Shown: positions 6,403 through 13,703 of the stretch, in pieces | Layout: every line of letters begins with the position of its first letter | How positions within the stretch are numbered: the stretch's first letter is position 1 | Source of the DNA: Filomicrobium sp. | Lineage (GTDB): Bacteria > Pseudomonadota > Alphaproteobacteria > Rhizobiales > Hyphomicrobiaceae | Reading direction: 5' to 3' | Assembly: GCA_021775655.1 (NCBI GenBank) | Contig: JAJFHK010000352.1 | Coordinates: forward strand, 1 to 13,703 | DNA: 13,703 nt | Program-made: the position numbers and the translations under genes | Notes under the pieces: generated by a model | Seen by the model: only the letters and a program-made list of their open reading frames with translations | What the model was told of the DNA's origin: nothing | Database searches by the model: none

Positions 6403-8226
6403 CTAGCCGAGCTGGTATTCGGGAAGGCTCATGATCCGCTGTACAAGGACGCGCAGCGGATGCTCCAAATAGGCGTGGGCGGCTGCAATTTCGTTTGTTC
6501 CAAGTTCAGTCGTCAAAATCCCGACCAGCTGCTTTCGCTGTTCCGGGCTGACTGCAACACTCATCAGGCGGCTCACGAAGTGATCGACAACCTGCTCGGC
6601 GGTTGTCAGACCCGCTTCGTCAACAACCCCGATAAGATCGAAATCGGCCGTGTGACGCGGAATTGGTTTCACCTTGTCGAGCGCCATCTGCCATCCGCGA
6701 TAGCTGCCGTAGCGCGTGTTAAAATCCTGGTCCATGTCGGCCATCATGTTCGCCATGGCCATCTGCCCGCCTGCATCGACCCCAGGAGGCTTGGTCGCGG
6801 CAGATATGCTCGCGCCATCGGCCAATCGTTTTGAAACCGAGCGGATCAATGGGTCGACTGGAAATCGATCATGGGGGATGAAGCTGATGTCGGGAAACAT
6901 CAAGTCGTAAGCGAAATTATTTCGCGCGATCAGCAGGCCAGGAGTAATCCATGCACGCCCCTGTGCCCAGCCTGCAACCGTCGGCGGGTTGAACAGATGC
7001 TGCCCAAGCGTTCGTGTTGCCGTATTGAAATCCGGAACCCCGGGCACCCTTTGTAGTCCCAGCTTTCGATAGGTGCTGACGGCGAGTTGCACAGGACTTT
7101 TTATGTGCGTGCCGACGCACTTTTTACTGTAGAAGTCCCGCGACAGGAAGATCGTCCGTATCAGCGGGGCGATTTCAAAATCATTGTCGCGGAGAATTTC
7201 CCCGAGCTTCTTGACGAGATCCGGAGATGGGCTGTCGTGTGCGAAGTATCGATAAAGTTTCGCGGCGATGAACAATTCGGCCGGCTGTTCCAATAGGATG
7301 TCGACGATATCTTCGCCGCTGAATTGCCCGGTGCGGCCAAGTAAGGTTTTGTCGCCGGCATCGTGTTCGTCGGCGTTAACAACAAACGACATATCCTTGT
7401 AGTTCCAGCCGGTGAAAGCACGTGCTGCTTCTCGAATATCATTTTCTGAGTAATGGCCCACACCTAGGGTGAACAGCTCCATGATCTCGCGCGCAAAGTT
7501 CTCGTTGGGCGAACCTTTGATATTCACACCCGCGTCGAGAAATGACAGCATGCCCGGGGCTTTTGCCGTGGCAATCAAAAGTTCACGGAAGTTTCCAAGA
7601 CCGTGTTTGTGGAAGGTCTGCAAAAGATGTAGGTGCTTGCGGTAATCGCGAACCTTGCTCTCGTTGACGGCAAAGTGGCCATGCCAGAACAAGGCCATCT
7701 TTTCCTCCAGCGGGCGGGGCGAAACCAACATCCGATTGGCCCACCAGTAGGCGACGCGGTCAGTTTCAAGCTTGCTCGCACGCAACCAATAAAAAAAGCG
7801 ATTTACGACCGGCTGCAAACGGCGGTTGCCGGACGGCTTCACCTTGACGCCTAAGGCCTCGCCATTCTCACTCGCAAGCTTGGTTGTCGCCGGCCGGCTT
7901 GGCGGGAACGGTTCAAGGTCAGGGTCGTGAACGCCTGAATGATCGAACGGCGGAAGTTTACTTTCTGGCGCTCCTTCAAAATCCACCAGCCGGCGAACAG
8001 CTGACGCAGGGTCGAGCTTTGCAAATTCTGCGATTTCTGCAGGCGTGCCACCAAATCCTGCGCGCTCAAGCAAATGGGCAGCCTTTTCTAGATCCCAGTC
8101 GGACGCAGCGATTGGAGTGAGGTCGCCCTCCCAGGCGGATGGCTGAGCGGGTTCTGCAACGGCCGCGCTGCACGCAAGACCAATCCATATCATGGTGAGG
8201 ATGAGGAGCTTTTGGCACGTATTCAT
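6403..8226 (-). CDS. DUF1800 family protein, Sec-exported
   Basis: A 607-residue exported protein of the DUF1800 family, function unknown. The start is ATG 8226; a TTG two codons upstream is open but unlikely. Residues 1-25 form a Sec signal (hydrophobic LLILTMIWIGLACSAAVA, likely cut after AVA before EPAQ). Family hallmarks are the N-terminal AAHLLERAGFGGTPAEI, YWWANRMLVS, FWHGHFAVNESKV (180-192), NENFAREIMELFTLGVG (241-257), AARAFTGWNY, the SRDFYS segment, NPPTVAGWAQGRAWI, and the closing LVQRIMSLPEYQLG. A methionine-rich patch MAMANMMADM at 489-498 sits in the variable C-terminal part. DUF1800 genes are commonly followed by DUF1501 genes, as here, so the two products probably form one extracytoplasmic complex or pathway (family context; biochemistry unknown). 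Signals differ: Sec here, Tat for the partner. Confidence 0.93.
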   Translation of the reverse strand: MNTCQKLLILTMIWIGLACSAAVAEPAQPSAWEGDLTPIAASDWDLEKAAHLLERAGFGGTPAEIAEFAKLDPASAVRRLVDFEGAPESKLPPFDHSGVHDPDLEPFPPSRPATTKLASENGEALGVKVKPSGNRRLQPVVNRFFYWLRASKLETDRVAYWWANRMLVSPRPLEEKMALFWHGHFAVNESKVRDYRKHLHLLQTFHKHGLGNFRELLIATAKAPGMLSFLDAGVNIKGSPNENFAREIMELFTLGVGHYSENDIREAARAFTGWNYKDMSFVVNADEHDAGDKTLLGRTGQFSGEDIVDILLEQPAELFIAAKLYRYFAHDSPSPDLVKKLGEILRDNDFEIAPLIRTIFLSRDFYSKKCVGTHIKSPVQLAVSTYRKLGLQRVPGVPDFNTATRTLGQHLFNPPTVAGWAQGRAWITPGLLIARNNFAYDLMFPDISFIPHDRFPVDPLIRSVSKRLADGASISAATKPPGVDAGGQMAMANMMADMDQDFNTRYGSYRGWQMALDKVKPIPRHTADFDLIGVVDEAGLTTAEQVVDHFVSRLMSVAVSPEQRKQLVGILTTELGTNEIAAAHAYLEHPLRVLVQRIMSLPEYQLG

Positions 8227-8366
8227 TTTCAACCCGCAAGTTTTGGTGTCTTGAACAACCGATCACGGCCCCCGCCAAAAGTCGAGCGCAGGGATGGCCA
8301 GACGCTTTTTGTTCGCGGCTGTGTGGCGTGCTTCCATTGCAACCTGAATTCGGCGCGTATGACAAT

Positions 8367-8383
8367 GTAGCGAAGCTACTTCG
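8367..8383. promoter_or_regulatory. Overlapping inverted repeats upstream of DUF1800
   Basis: GTAGC-GAA-GCTAC (8367-8379) and CGAAG-CTA-CTTCG (8371-8383) overlap, about 140-155 bases upstream of the DUF1800 ATG. Such a nested palindrome could be an operator or alternative small hairpins in the leader. The only regulator in the window is encoded right beside it, but a link is inference. No clear -35/-10 pair was found in this 290-base gap. Confidence 0.3.
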
Positions 8384-8516
8384 GCGATGTAATATTTCTG
8401 TATGAGCACGCACTTTTGGCGAGTGCCTAGCCAAAGTCGTTTGCGGTGTTTTCAATACAGCTCTGAAAACTAATCATTACGTCGGAAAGCGGGTCATTTT
8501 TGAGACAGTTTGTGCT

Positions 8517-10076
8517 TCACAAAAAGCTGCCAAGAACTTTGCCAAGCTTTCGGCCAGTGAAAAGTGAGATTTCTTCTTGTGAAAGGTCAGACTTTGCACG
8601 CTGCGCTTCGCTAATGGTTCTTTTCGCACCGGCCAAGTCACCCCCGCCTACAAGCACGGCAGCGAGTGCGACACGGGGAAGATAATTCTTGTCGTCGCAT
8701 TGGCAGGCGGATTCGGCTTCGGACCGGGCCTCATCATTGGCGCGGGTCTGCAGCAGGACGCCAGCCAGCACTGCTCGCCAAACTGCGAGGCGCGAATCCA
8801 TCGGGCTTATGGCGATGCCGTGCTTGAGGGACTCAATGGCTTCTTCAGCTTTGCCAAGAAGCGCGAATGCGGAGCCGAGCGCCGTCCAGGCCTGGCCGTT
8901 GCTCGGATTGAGTTCAATCGCATTCTTGAGTAGAGGCACCGCCCGTTCAGCCTGACCCGCGTCAGCAATGGCACATGCGGCGATGCCAACCACGTTGGAG
9001 TCGAGTGCATCAAGGTCAAGAGCGCGGCCAGCCTCCAATAGGGCTTCCTCTGCGACCGCTCCTGAACGGTCCAATAAGCCGACGCGGTGACCAAGGCCAA
9101 GAACGAGTGCCAGGTTAGCTCGGGCCAGTGCGAGGTCAGGTTCACCCTTGATGGCGTCACGAAGGAGGTCTGCTGCCTCTGCGAACGTCTTTTGATGCCA
9201 ACCCTTGGTAGATAGCAGGCTGGAAGCTTTCAGCAGCAACTGGCCTGGCGTGGCATCGCCGCCTAAGCCGCCGAGATCCTTGTAGATCGCCTGAGACAGC
9301 CGCGGTTCGAGACGTGGAAGGATATCATCAAGAAACAGTTTCACGACATCGGCTCGTTCAGGGCGTTCGAATTGCTGCGCCCAAACATGAAAGCCGTTTC
9401 GCGTCTCAATTAGCTGAACGTTGGCGCGTACGTGTGTGCCGACGAGTTGGAGGCTGCCTTCGAGTAAGTATCGTACGCCCACCTTTTCGCCGACCTCTAG
9501 AGCGCTCAAAGACTGGCCCTTGAGTGCAAAGCTGGAGGTCCGAGATACGACGAAGAGCAACGGCACGCGAGTTAGGACGGTCGTCAGGTTCTCGACAAGT
9601 CCATCGGCTAGCGGGTCGAGCTTGTCATCGTCGCCGAATACCTGAAACGGTAGTACGACGAGTGATGACGGTGTCGTCGCGGCGGAATGGCATTCGGTTA
9701 AGGGGGCTGTCAAAGCGACAGCATACGCTTCGATCGACCCGACAAACTGCACGCCTCTGCCACGGACGGTTCGAATGTAGGTCTGCTTCTCACCGGAATC
9801 ACCAATTGCTTTCCGCGCAGACTTTATGCAGCCCGCAACAGTCGCATCGGAGATGAAGCGGCCTTGCCAAAGCTGTTCAATGAGTTCGTAGCGACTGACG
9901 ACCCGGTCTCGATGGCGAACGATATAGGTAATAAAATCGAAAACCAGTGGCTCGGTGTGAACAATTTGGCCAGCCTTTTTCAGCTGATATTTGGTCTGAT
10001 CCATTTCGATATCATCGAAGCGGATGCAGTCTTCGTCAGCCGAAGGTTCGGAAACGGTCTGTTTTCTGTTGCCCAT
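8517..10076 (-). CDS. Winged-helix DNA-binding regulator with TolB-like and TPR domains
   Basis: A 519-residue predicted cytoplasmic transcription regulator. The start is ATG 10076 because AGGTGG (10081-10086 read on the minus strand) lies 4 bases upstream; longer frames to 10214 lack a site and add low-complexity sequence. Residues 18-113 form an OmpR/PhoB-type winged helix (IRFDDIEMDQTKYQL, YELIEQLWQGRFIS, IKSARKAIGDSG, YIRTVRGRGVQFVG). Residues 137-256 match the TolB-like domain often found in this class (SLVVLPFQVFG, LADGLVENLTTVL, GVRYLLEGSL, VQLIETRNGFHVWAQQF). From about 285 to 500 there are TPR-like helical repeats, clearest in AERAVPLLKNAIELNPSNGQAW. No transmembrane helix separates the domains, unlike CadC, and no receiver phosphorylation domain is present, so the signal is probably a protein or ligand sensed by the TPR part. 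It is divergent from the OsmC gene and just upstream of DUF1800, both plausible targets. Confidence 0.9.
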   Translation of the reverse strand: MGNRKQTVSEPSADEDCIRFDDIEMDQTKYQLKKAGQIVHTEPLVFDFITYIVRHRDRVVSRYELIEQLWQGRFISDATVAGCIKSARKAIGDSGEKQTYIRTVRGRGVQFVGSIEAYAVALTAPLTECHSAATTPSSLVVLPFQVFGDDDKLDPLADGLVENLTTVLTRVPLLFVVSRTSSFALKGQSLSALEVGEKVGVRYLLEGSLQLVGTHVRANVQLIETRNGFHVWAQQFERPERADVVKLFLDDILPRLEPRLSQAIYKDLGGLGGDATPGQLLLKASSLLSTKGWHQKTFAEAADLLRDAIKGEPDLALARANLALVLGLGHRVGLLDRSGAVAEEALLEAGRALDLDALDSNVVGIAACAIADAGQAERAVPLLKNAIELNPSNGQAWTALGSAFALLGKAEEAIESLKHGIAISPMDSRLAVWRAVLAGVLLQTRANDEARSEAESACQCDDKNYLPRVALAAVLVGGGDLAGAKRTISEAQRAKSDLSQEEISLFTGRKLGKVLGSFL

Positions 10077-10080
10077 CTGG

Positions 10081-10086
10081 CCACCT
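10081..10086 (-). promoter_or_regulatory. Ribosome binding site fixing the regulator start
   Basis: Read on the minus strand, AGGTGG stands four bases before ATG 10076. It is the best Shine-Dalgarno match among the possible starts of this frame and rules out the longer versions of the protein. Confidence 0.7.
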
Positions 10087-10338
10087 AGCGGATACGCGCG
10101 GACTAGCATAGTCCCACAACGAATACCTTGCCAGCACTGCCCGCCCGCATCGTTTGTCGGCTGCCCGAGACTGCTCCCTAATCCCCCACAAATCCCCAAG
10201 TTCTCTTCAAGCAACGCTGGATGGGAACTGCGAAAAGAAACGCATGCCGCAGCGCTGAATTAAGAGCCTCCGGATAACGCAAAAGCATGTGGACGAAACC
10301 CGCATATTCGAACGCCTTCTCAAAGCAACGCCTAAAAT

Positions 10339-10342
10339 GGAG
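10339..10342 (+). promoter_or_regulatory. Ribosome binding site fixing the OsmC start
   Basis: GGAG stands 7 bases before ATG 10350. The frame is open back to 10287, but the extra 21 residues have no ribosome site and no similarity to OsmC proteins. Confidence 0.65.
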
Positions 10343-10349
10343 AACTTCA

Positions 10350-10928
10350 ATGTTTGCAAGCTTCTTGGAGAAGAAGAAAGCCCGTCCCGCTCCTGTTTCT
10401 ATGAAGGAGCGGCAAGCTCCATTGATGCAACGCTATGCAAAGGAGCCTGATGCTGGATGGATCGTTGACGGCGCAGTAACGTCATCGGAAAACGTCGCAC
10501 CTGATCAGCCTATCCATACGGAAGTAACGCTTGGGATGGGCGTGCCCGCAACGCTGACCATTGGCGTTCACAAGGCTGTCGGCGGCAACTGCGATTATCC
10601 TAACCCAGGTGAAATACTCTCGGCGGCTCTGGCAAGCTGCCTCGACACGACAATACGCATCATTGCAAATCGCTTTGGAATTCAGCTCAAGCGGCTCAGC
10701 GTGAAGGCCGATGCAAGGGTGGATGTGCGCGGAACATTGCGCGTTAACCAACAAGTGCCGGTCGGATTTCAAAGTATCGATGTAACCGTCGAAATCGAAG
10801 CGGGAGAAGCCGTATCAGCGCGAGAAATCGCTATGTTGCTCAAAGCTGCCGAACAGAGCTGCGTCGTCCTCCAAACCCTTCGTCAACCACCACTAATCAA
10901 TCTCTCATGCAGCCAGCTTGCACAGTGA
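10350..10928 (+). CDS. OsmC family protein
   Basis: A 192-residue cytoplasmic OsmC/Ohr-superfamily protein. Members reduce organic hydroperoxides with two conserved cysteines or act as related thiol-dependent hydrolases. Both cysteines are present: C97 in the SAALASCLDTT helix, and C171 in the helix AAEQSCVVLQTL. Other hallmarks are CDYPNPGEILSAALASCL (81-98), a GIQLKRLSVKADARVDVRG strand pair and the GFQSIDVTVEIEAG strand. The first 50 residues (MFASFLEKKKARPAPVSM...) are a charged extension not typical of short OsmC proteins. OsmC and Ohr proteins are often induced by peroxides or other stress. The divergent winged-helix regulator is not the usual OhrR (MarR type), so control by it is only suggested by position. 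Which subgroup it belongs to cannot be told by eye. Confidence 0.88.
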   Translation: MFASFLEKKKARPAPVSMKERQAPLMQRYAKEPDAGWIVDGAVTSSENVAPDQPIHTEVTLGMGVPATLTIGVHKAVGGNCDYPNPGEILSAALASCLDTTIRIIANRFGIQLKRLSVKADARVDVRGTLRVNQQVPVGFQSIDVTVEIEAGEAVSAREIAMLLKAAEQSCVVLQTLRQPPLINLSCSQLAQ

Positions 10929-10945
10929 TTGTTGCGATACCGGGA

Positions 10946-10978
10946 GAGGCACTCCAGACTTGAATCTTGGAGTGCCTC
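10946..10978. terminator. Hairpin terminator after the OsmC gene
   Basis: An 11-bp perfect stem (GAGGCACTCCA at 10946-10956 with its complement at 10968-10978) encloses an 11-base loop. On the plus strand ATTTTG follows about 8 bases later, so it is not a textbook T-tract. It sits between the convergent OsmC and hydrolase genes and probably ends transcription or protects 3' ends on both sides. Confidence 0.65.
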
Positions 10979-10995
10979 GCACGCAATTTTGCCCC

Positions 10996-12276
10996 TTACT
11001 TCACATGCGTTATCCAATAGACCATTGCCTTGAGAATCCGCTCGTCTTCGTAGAGTCCGACGTGCCGCATGCCGCTTTTCGGCGCGTGCACTGAGAAAGG
11101 CACCTCCTGGTGATGATACGACTTTGATCCGGGCAGATCTGCAGTTGGCTCAATGCCGATATCGACGTGCGCATGGATTGAAGGGCGCTCCCAGCCAAAC
11201 CCCCAAGGGTGCCCGCGCAGGAAGCTCAGCACGTATCGGACACTAACGAGAACAAGCCAAACGATGATTGTGCCCGTGACGATGAATGCGAACCACTCGC
11301 CAATCATGTCTCCCATCGCATCTCTGTCGAATGTCACGAATTCTTCGGCAATCGCCGTGATCAACGCGAATACTATGATTCCCAGGAACAACGCGCCAAA
11401 CCCGATGCTCGCAATCGACCTGATCCAGCGGATGGCACGAGACGGTAGTGCAGTCGTCACCTCCAGCGCATCGAGAAGGCGCTGTGCCTCGTCGCCGGGG
11501 TAAATGAAGCTGAGGACATGCGTATTCGGGACGGCTTTGAAACGTACAGCGTCGGCAAGCTTGACGGCAGCCCGCTTGCCGCCGAACAGGTGCCAGAACC
11601 GTGCAAGGTAGGGGAAGAGATAGCCGAATAGAACCGATGCGAGCAATCCGACAACGGCGCCTGAGCCGATTGCCCAATAGAACTCATCGAAGCGTGTGCC
11701 CTCCAGCAAGCCATCGGCCCAAATCGCGCTGGGTATACCCACGACCCAACCAAATACACCGGCAATGTTGTCCGTGTGCCGTGGTGCTTCATCGACCAGC
11801 TGTTCGAGCGACTTACCCTCAACGCCATCTGCGAGCCGCGCATAGACAAATGGCGTGCCGAGCGTGGCGATGCCAAGCGCGTGAAGCTGAGGGGGAAGGT
11901 GTTTGTGCGCCAGCAGCGCGACATTACCACCATGGCTGTGGGCAACAATGAAATGACGACACGACGGTGAGAACTCGCGAAGCTTCCGAATATGATCGGC
12001 AAGCTCATAGCCAGCCCTGATTCTGGCACGATGTGTATTGCGCCCGCTCCATTCAAACGTATCGAAGACTATCTCATCAGCAGTCGAACGCAGACTTTCC
12101 GCAATCCGCCAGCGCAAAGTCGAGCCGTCCTGCGTCCAGGCAGTGCCGCGTGCAAAGGTGCCGTGGACGAGCGTCACAATCACGACGCGTGTGTCGCTGG
12201 TGATGCCATTGATTTGCCCGTCGCGTGGCATGTCTGCAAATGAACCGTCGGTATGAAAACGAGTTGTCTCTGTCAT
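10996..12276 (-). CDS. Alpha/beta hydrolase with three inserted transmembrane helices
   Basis: A 426-residue serine-hydrolase-like membrane protein. The start is ATG 12276, with AGGGG (12285-12289) 8 bases upstream. The core starts with VVIVTLVHGTF (oxyanion HG at 38-39). The nucleophile elbow is AHSHGGN with Ser114 in GxSxG form, followed by ATLGTPF. FIYPGDEAQRLLDAL (Asp262) and GMRHVGLYEDERIL (His405) fit the acid and histidine of the triad. Hydrophobic helices lie at about 199-225, 287-310 and 326-352, so one sits between Ser and Asp and two between Asp and His. Esterase or lipase activity at a membrane is likely; the substrate is unknown. There is no signal peptide. The gene follows the small membrane protein by 101 bases on the same strand, without a clear promoter in the gap. 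Lipid remodelling, a polyketide/ester hydrolase or an antibacterial lipase are all possible. Confidence 0.85.
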   Translation of the reverse strand: MTETTRFHTDGSFADMPRDGQINGITSDTRVVIVTLVHGTFARGTAWTQDGSTLRWRIAESLRSTADEIVFDTFEWSGRNTHRARIRAGYELADHIRKLREFSPSCRHFIVAHSHGGNVALLAHKHLPPQLHALGIATLGTPFVYARLADGVEGKSLEQLVDEAPRHTDNIAGVFGWVVGIPSAIWADGLLEGTRFDEFYWAIGSGAVVGLLASVLFGYLFPYLARFWHLFGGKRAAVKLADAVRFKAVPNTHVLSFIYPGDEAQRLLDALEVTTALPSRAIRWIRSIASIGFGALFLGIIVFALITAIAEEFVTFDRDAMGDMIGEWFAFIVTGTIIVWLVLVSVRYVLSFLRGHPWGFGWERPSIHAHVDIGIEPTADLPGSKSYHHQEVPFSVHAPKSGMRHVGLYEDERILKAMVYWITHVK

Positions 12277-12377
12277 CTGACGTGCCCCTAGAGGCGTCAA
12301 TGGATCGGGTTCAATTCACACACGTTGTACACAAGTTCACGGGCAGTTTGGTCTTATGTGCGCCGTCATTCGAAATA

Positions 12378-12779
12378 TTAAAAGAACATCAGCGCAATCG
12401 CGACCATGATGCCTGACACGATAGCAACGGCGCTGGTACCTCGTGCCGCCGCATACGCGCGAATGTAAAAGTCGACCGTTTCATCACCCGTTTCGATGTG
12501 CTTCACGACGTGGGTGACATCGTCGCCTTGAACTTCGGTGTCGTCTTCAACCAGTGATGAGAGACCAGGAACGAAGATCGAGCAAAGCGCGAAGAACGCG
12601 ACGTTATAGATGACCGCGCCCAAACCAAAGGCAGCGACCACCCAGATCCAATCAAATCCTGGTCCGCCTGTTGAATTAACCCATGCAAGACCAGCGAGAA
12701 AGGCGAGCGCACCGCAAACGAGTGCGGCCAGCCAAATCCTCTTTAAGCTCCCGGCCAGCTTCTCTCTAGGATCCGTCAA
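12378..12779 (-). CDS. Small three-helix membrane protein
   Basis: A 133-residue protein of unknown function. The frame is closed upstream by a TAG, which is the stop of the lipase gene, and no ATG or GTG lies before the first helix, so the start must be near the TTG at 12779, behind a GGGGGCG stretch. Helices are seen at about 14-34 (RIWLAALVCGALAFLAGLAWV), 44-70 (WIWVVAAFGLGAVIYNVAFF...) and 116-133 (to the C-terminal FF). Between helices 2 and 3 lies an acidic loop of about 40 residues (VEDDTEVQGDDVTHVVKHIETGDETVD). The gene starts 27 bases after the lipase stop, so it is probably in one operon with it. By position it could be a partner, anchor or immunity-type protein for the flanking lipases; this is inference. 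Confidence 0.75.
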   Translation of the reverse strand: MTDPREKLAGSLKRIWLAALVCGALAFLAGLAWVNSTGGPGFDWIWVVAAFGLGAVIYNVAFFALCSIFVPGLSSLVEDDTEVQGDDVTHVVKHIETGDETVDFYIRAYAAARGTSAVAIVSGIMVAIALMFF

Positions 12780-12806
12780 CTTCGCCCCCGACCGCTTTGA
12801 GACAAC

Positions 12807-13703
12807 CTAGAAAAGATACTCGGCCCTCGCACGGCCATAGTATTTTTTGCTGTAACTCAATTCCTTCTTCGGGCAGCTGATAATTCGCGGTGTCTTGACA
12901 CCGTCCAAGACTTTGCCAAGGACCAAGCTGAGATGTTCTTTGAATTTGGTGTTGGCAGTCACATATTTGTCGGCGAGCGTCTTGTCATTCTTCGGATCCA
13001 GATTCAGGAGGTCTCCGACATGCGTGGTTCTGAGCTTACGATAGGAAATTGTGCTCAGGAAAAGTGCGTAGCGGCTGTCGGCACTATGCGCGGCGAGCAC
13101 TTTATTAAATAGCGGCAAGCCATACAATATAGCATAGCCAAGCCCTTTCCTCGGTAGCGCTGAGTAGGAAGTTTCAGTGCCGCTGAGCATAGTTCGGCCA
13201 AGATACAAAAGCGGGCCGGTAACAAACCTGCGCCGTAACAATGTGAAACTCCCTGGCAGTGGCATGAATTCGATTTCCCACTGCCGCCCAACATGGTCGA
13301 AGTTTTTCACACGCATCAATTTCGGAACGGCATCGCTGCTGGACTCAAGGCGTATGGTCCGGTTCTCCAATTCACCATTTTGCAGCTGATGGTAACTCTC
13401 GACAAAGTAAGGAGCAGGTCTTTTCCCGGCAGTTTCTTTCGACATGCCGACGCACGGAGCACCGAACGTCACGACGGCATGGATGCGGCGCTGACGCTTT
13501 TCGGCAAATTCCTGCGCGCCGACAAATGCGAGGGCACCGCCCAGCGAATGACCGGAAAATACAAACTCCTTTTTGTTCTGTTCTGGAAGCGTTTCGAGCC
13601 AGTTCTCAATCTGATCTCGAATTGAGGCCCACGCCGCGGCAAAGCCGACCGCACGCGCGGGCTTGAGATATGCGTCCGGGTCGGGCCCGCCAATCAGGAT
13701 ACG
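12807..13703 (-). CDS. Lipase class 3 family protein (N-terminus beyond window edge)
   Basis: The last 298 residues of a lipase_3-family alpha/beta hydrolase; the frame runs open to the right edge, so the true start is outside. A GTG at 13472 is not the start, because the family motif lies upstream of it: the nucleophile elbow FSGHSLGGALA (Ser53 of the visible part) and VVTFGAPCVG, preceded by WASIRDQIENWLETLPE. The family cleaves ester bonds in lipids. After this core the chain departs from the usual pattern: RVKNFDHV may correspond to the strand carrying the catalytic Asp, and AHSADSRYALF to the His-x(5)-Tyr region. The C-terminal 80 residues are lysine- and tyrosine-rich (KKELSYSKKYYGRARAEYLF end) and unrecognised. 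First visible gene of the lipase block; the small membrane protein follows 27 bases later. Confidence 0.88.
   Translation of the reverse strand, partial: RILIGGPDPDAYLKPARAVGFAAAWASIRDQIENWLETLPEQNKKEFVFSGHSLGGALAFVGAQEFAEKRQRRIHAVVTFGAPCVGMSKETAGKRPAPYFVESYHQLQNGELENRTIRLESSSDAVPKLMRVKNFDHVGRQWEIEFMPLPGSFTLLRRRFVTGPLLYLGRTMLSGTETSYSALPRKGLGYAILYGLPLFNKVLAAHSADSRYALFLSTISYRKLRTTHVGDLLNLDPKNDKTLADKYVTANTKFKEHLSLVLGKVLDGVKTPRIISCPKKELSYSKKYYGRARAEYLF

Noticed and set aside
8160..8226. Lipoprotein signal in the DUF1800 protein (Cys after a hydrophobic stretch)
   Set aside because: The residues before the Cys (GLA) do not fit a lipobox, and a normal AVA cleavage site follows.
8066..8455. Arg/Ser/His-rich 129-residue frame on the minus strand upstream of DUF1800
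   Set aside because: It overlaps the DUF1800 start in another frame, has no ribosome site and no recognisable domain; likely chance.
12807..13472. Lipase gene starting at GTG 13472
   Set aside because: The GHSLGGALA catalytic motif lies upstream in the same open frame, which continues to the window edge.

Overview
The window looks like chromosomal DNA from an alphaproteobacterium, most likely of the order Hyphomicrobiales (rhizobia, Brucella and Mesorhizobium relatives). This rests on the style of the PheT C-terminus, moderately high GC, GTG and TTG starts, and a soluble winged-helix/TPR regulator of a kind common in rhizobia. It is an inference by eye, without a database search. The left edge is housekeeping (the 3' end of pheT). 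Everything to its right looks like accessory or lineage-specific content.

Layout: (1) 1-607, end of pheT (+). (2) 777-1070, a small glycine-rich membrane-like protein (+) built from an internal duplication. (3) 1162-2502, a protein (-) made of ten exact-length 31-residue repeats plus a fibre-like C-terminal module; it converges on the small gene at a shared bidirectional terminator (1099-1138). (4) 2753-8226 (-), a co-directional set read as DUF1800, DUF1501, a kinase-fold phosphotransferase and a divergent enolase. The last two overlap by four bases (GTGA), and the set ends in a hairpin terminator at 2719-2753. (5) 8517-10076 (-), a winged-helix/TolB-like/TPR regulator, divergent from (6) 10350-10928 (+), an OsmC-family protein. 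(7) 10996-13703 (-), a lipase-type block: a class-3 lipase cut by the window edge, a small three-helix membrane protein, and an alpha/beta hydrolase whose catalytic core is interrupted by three membrane helices.

How the genes may work together: DUF1800 carries a Sec signal and DUF1501 a twin-arginine signal, so the pair is expected outside the cytoplasm. The kinase and enolase-like proteins have no export signal and their translation appears coupled, which suggests successive steps on a small phosphorylated metabolite. The enolase keeps its metal ligands and catalytic lysines but has changed at two substrate-site positions, so it is probably not the housekeeping glycolytic enzyme. The three right-hand genes form a likely lipid- or ester-directed membrane module. 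No tRNA, rRNA, CRISPR array, insertion sequence or attachment site was seen. No gene-free stretch exceeds 300 bases. The two largest gaps (8227-8516 and 10077-10349) should hold promoters, but no convincing -35/-10 pair could be picked.
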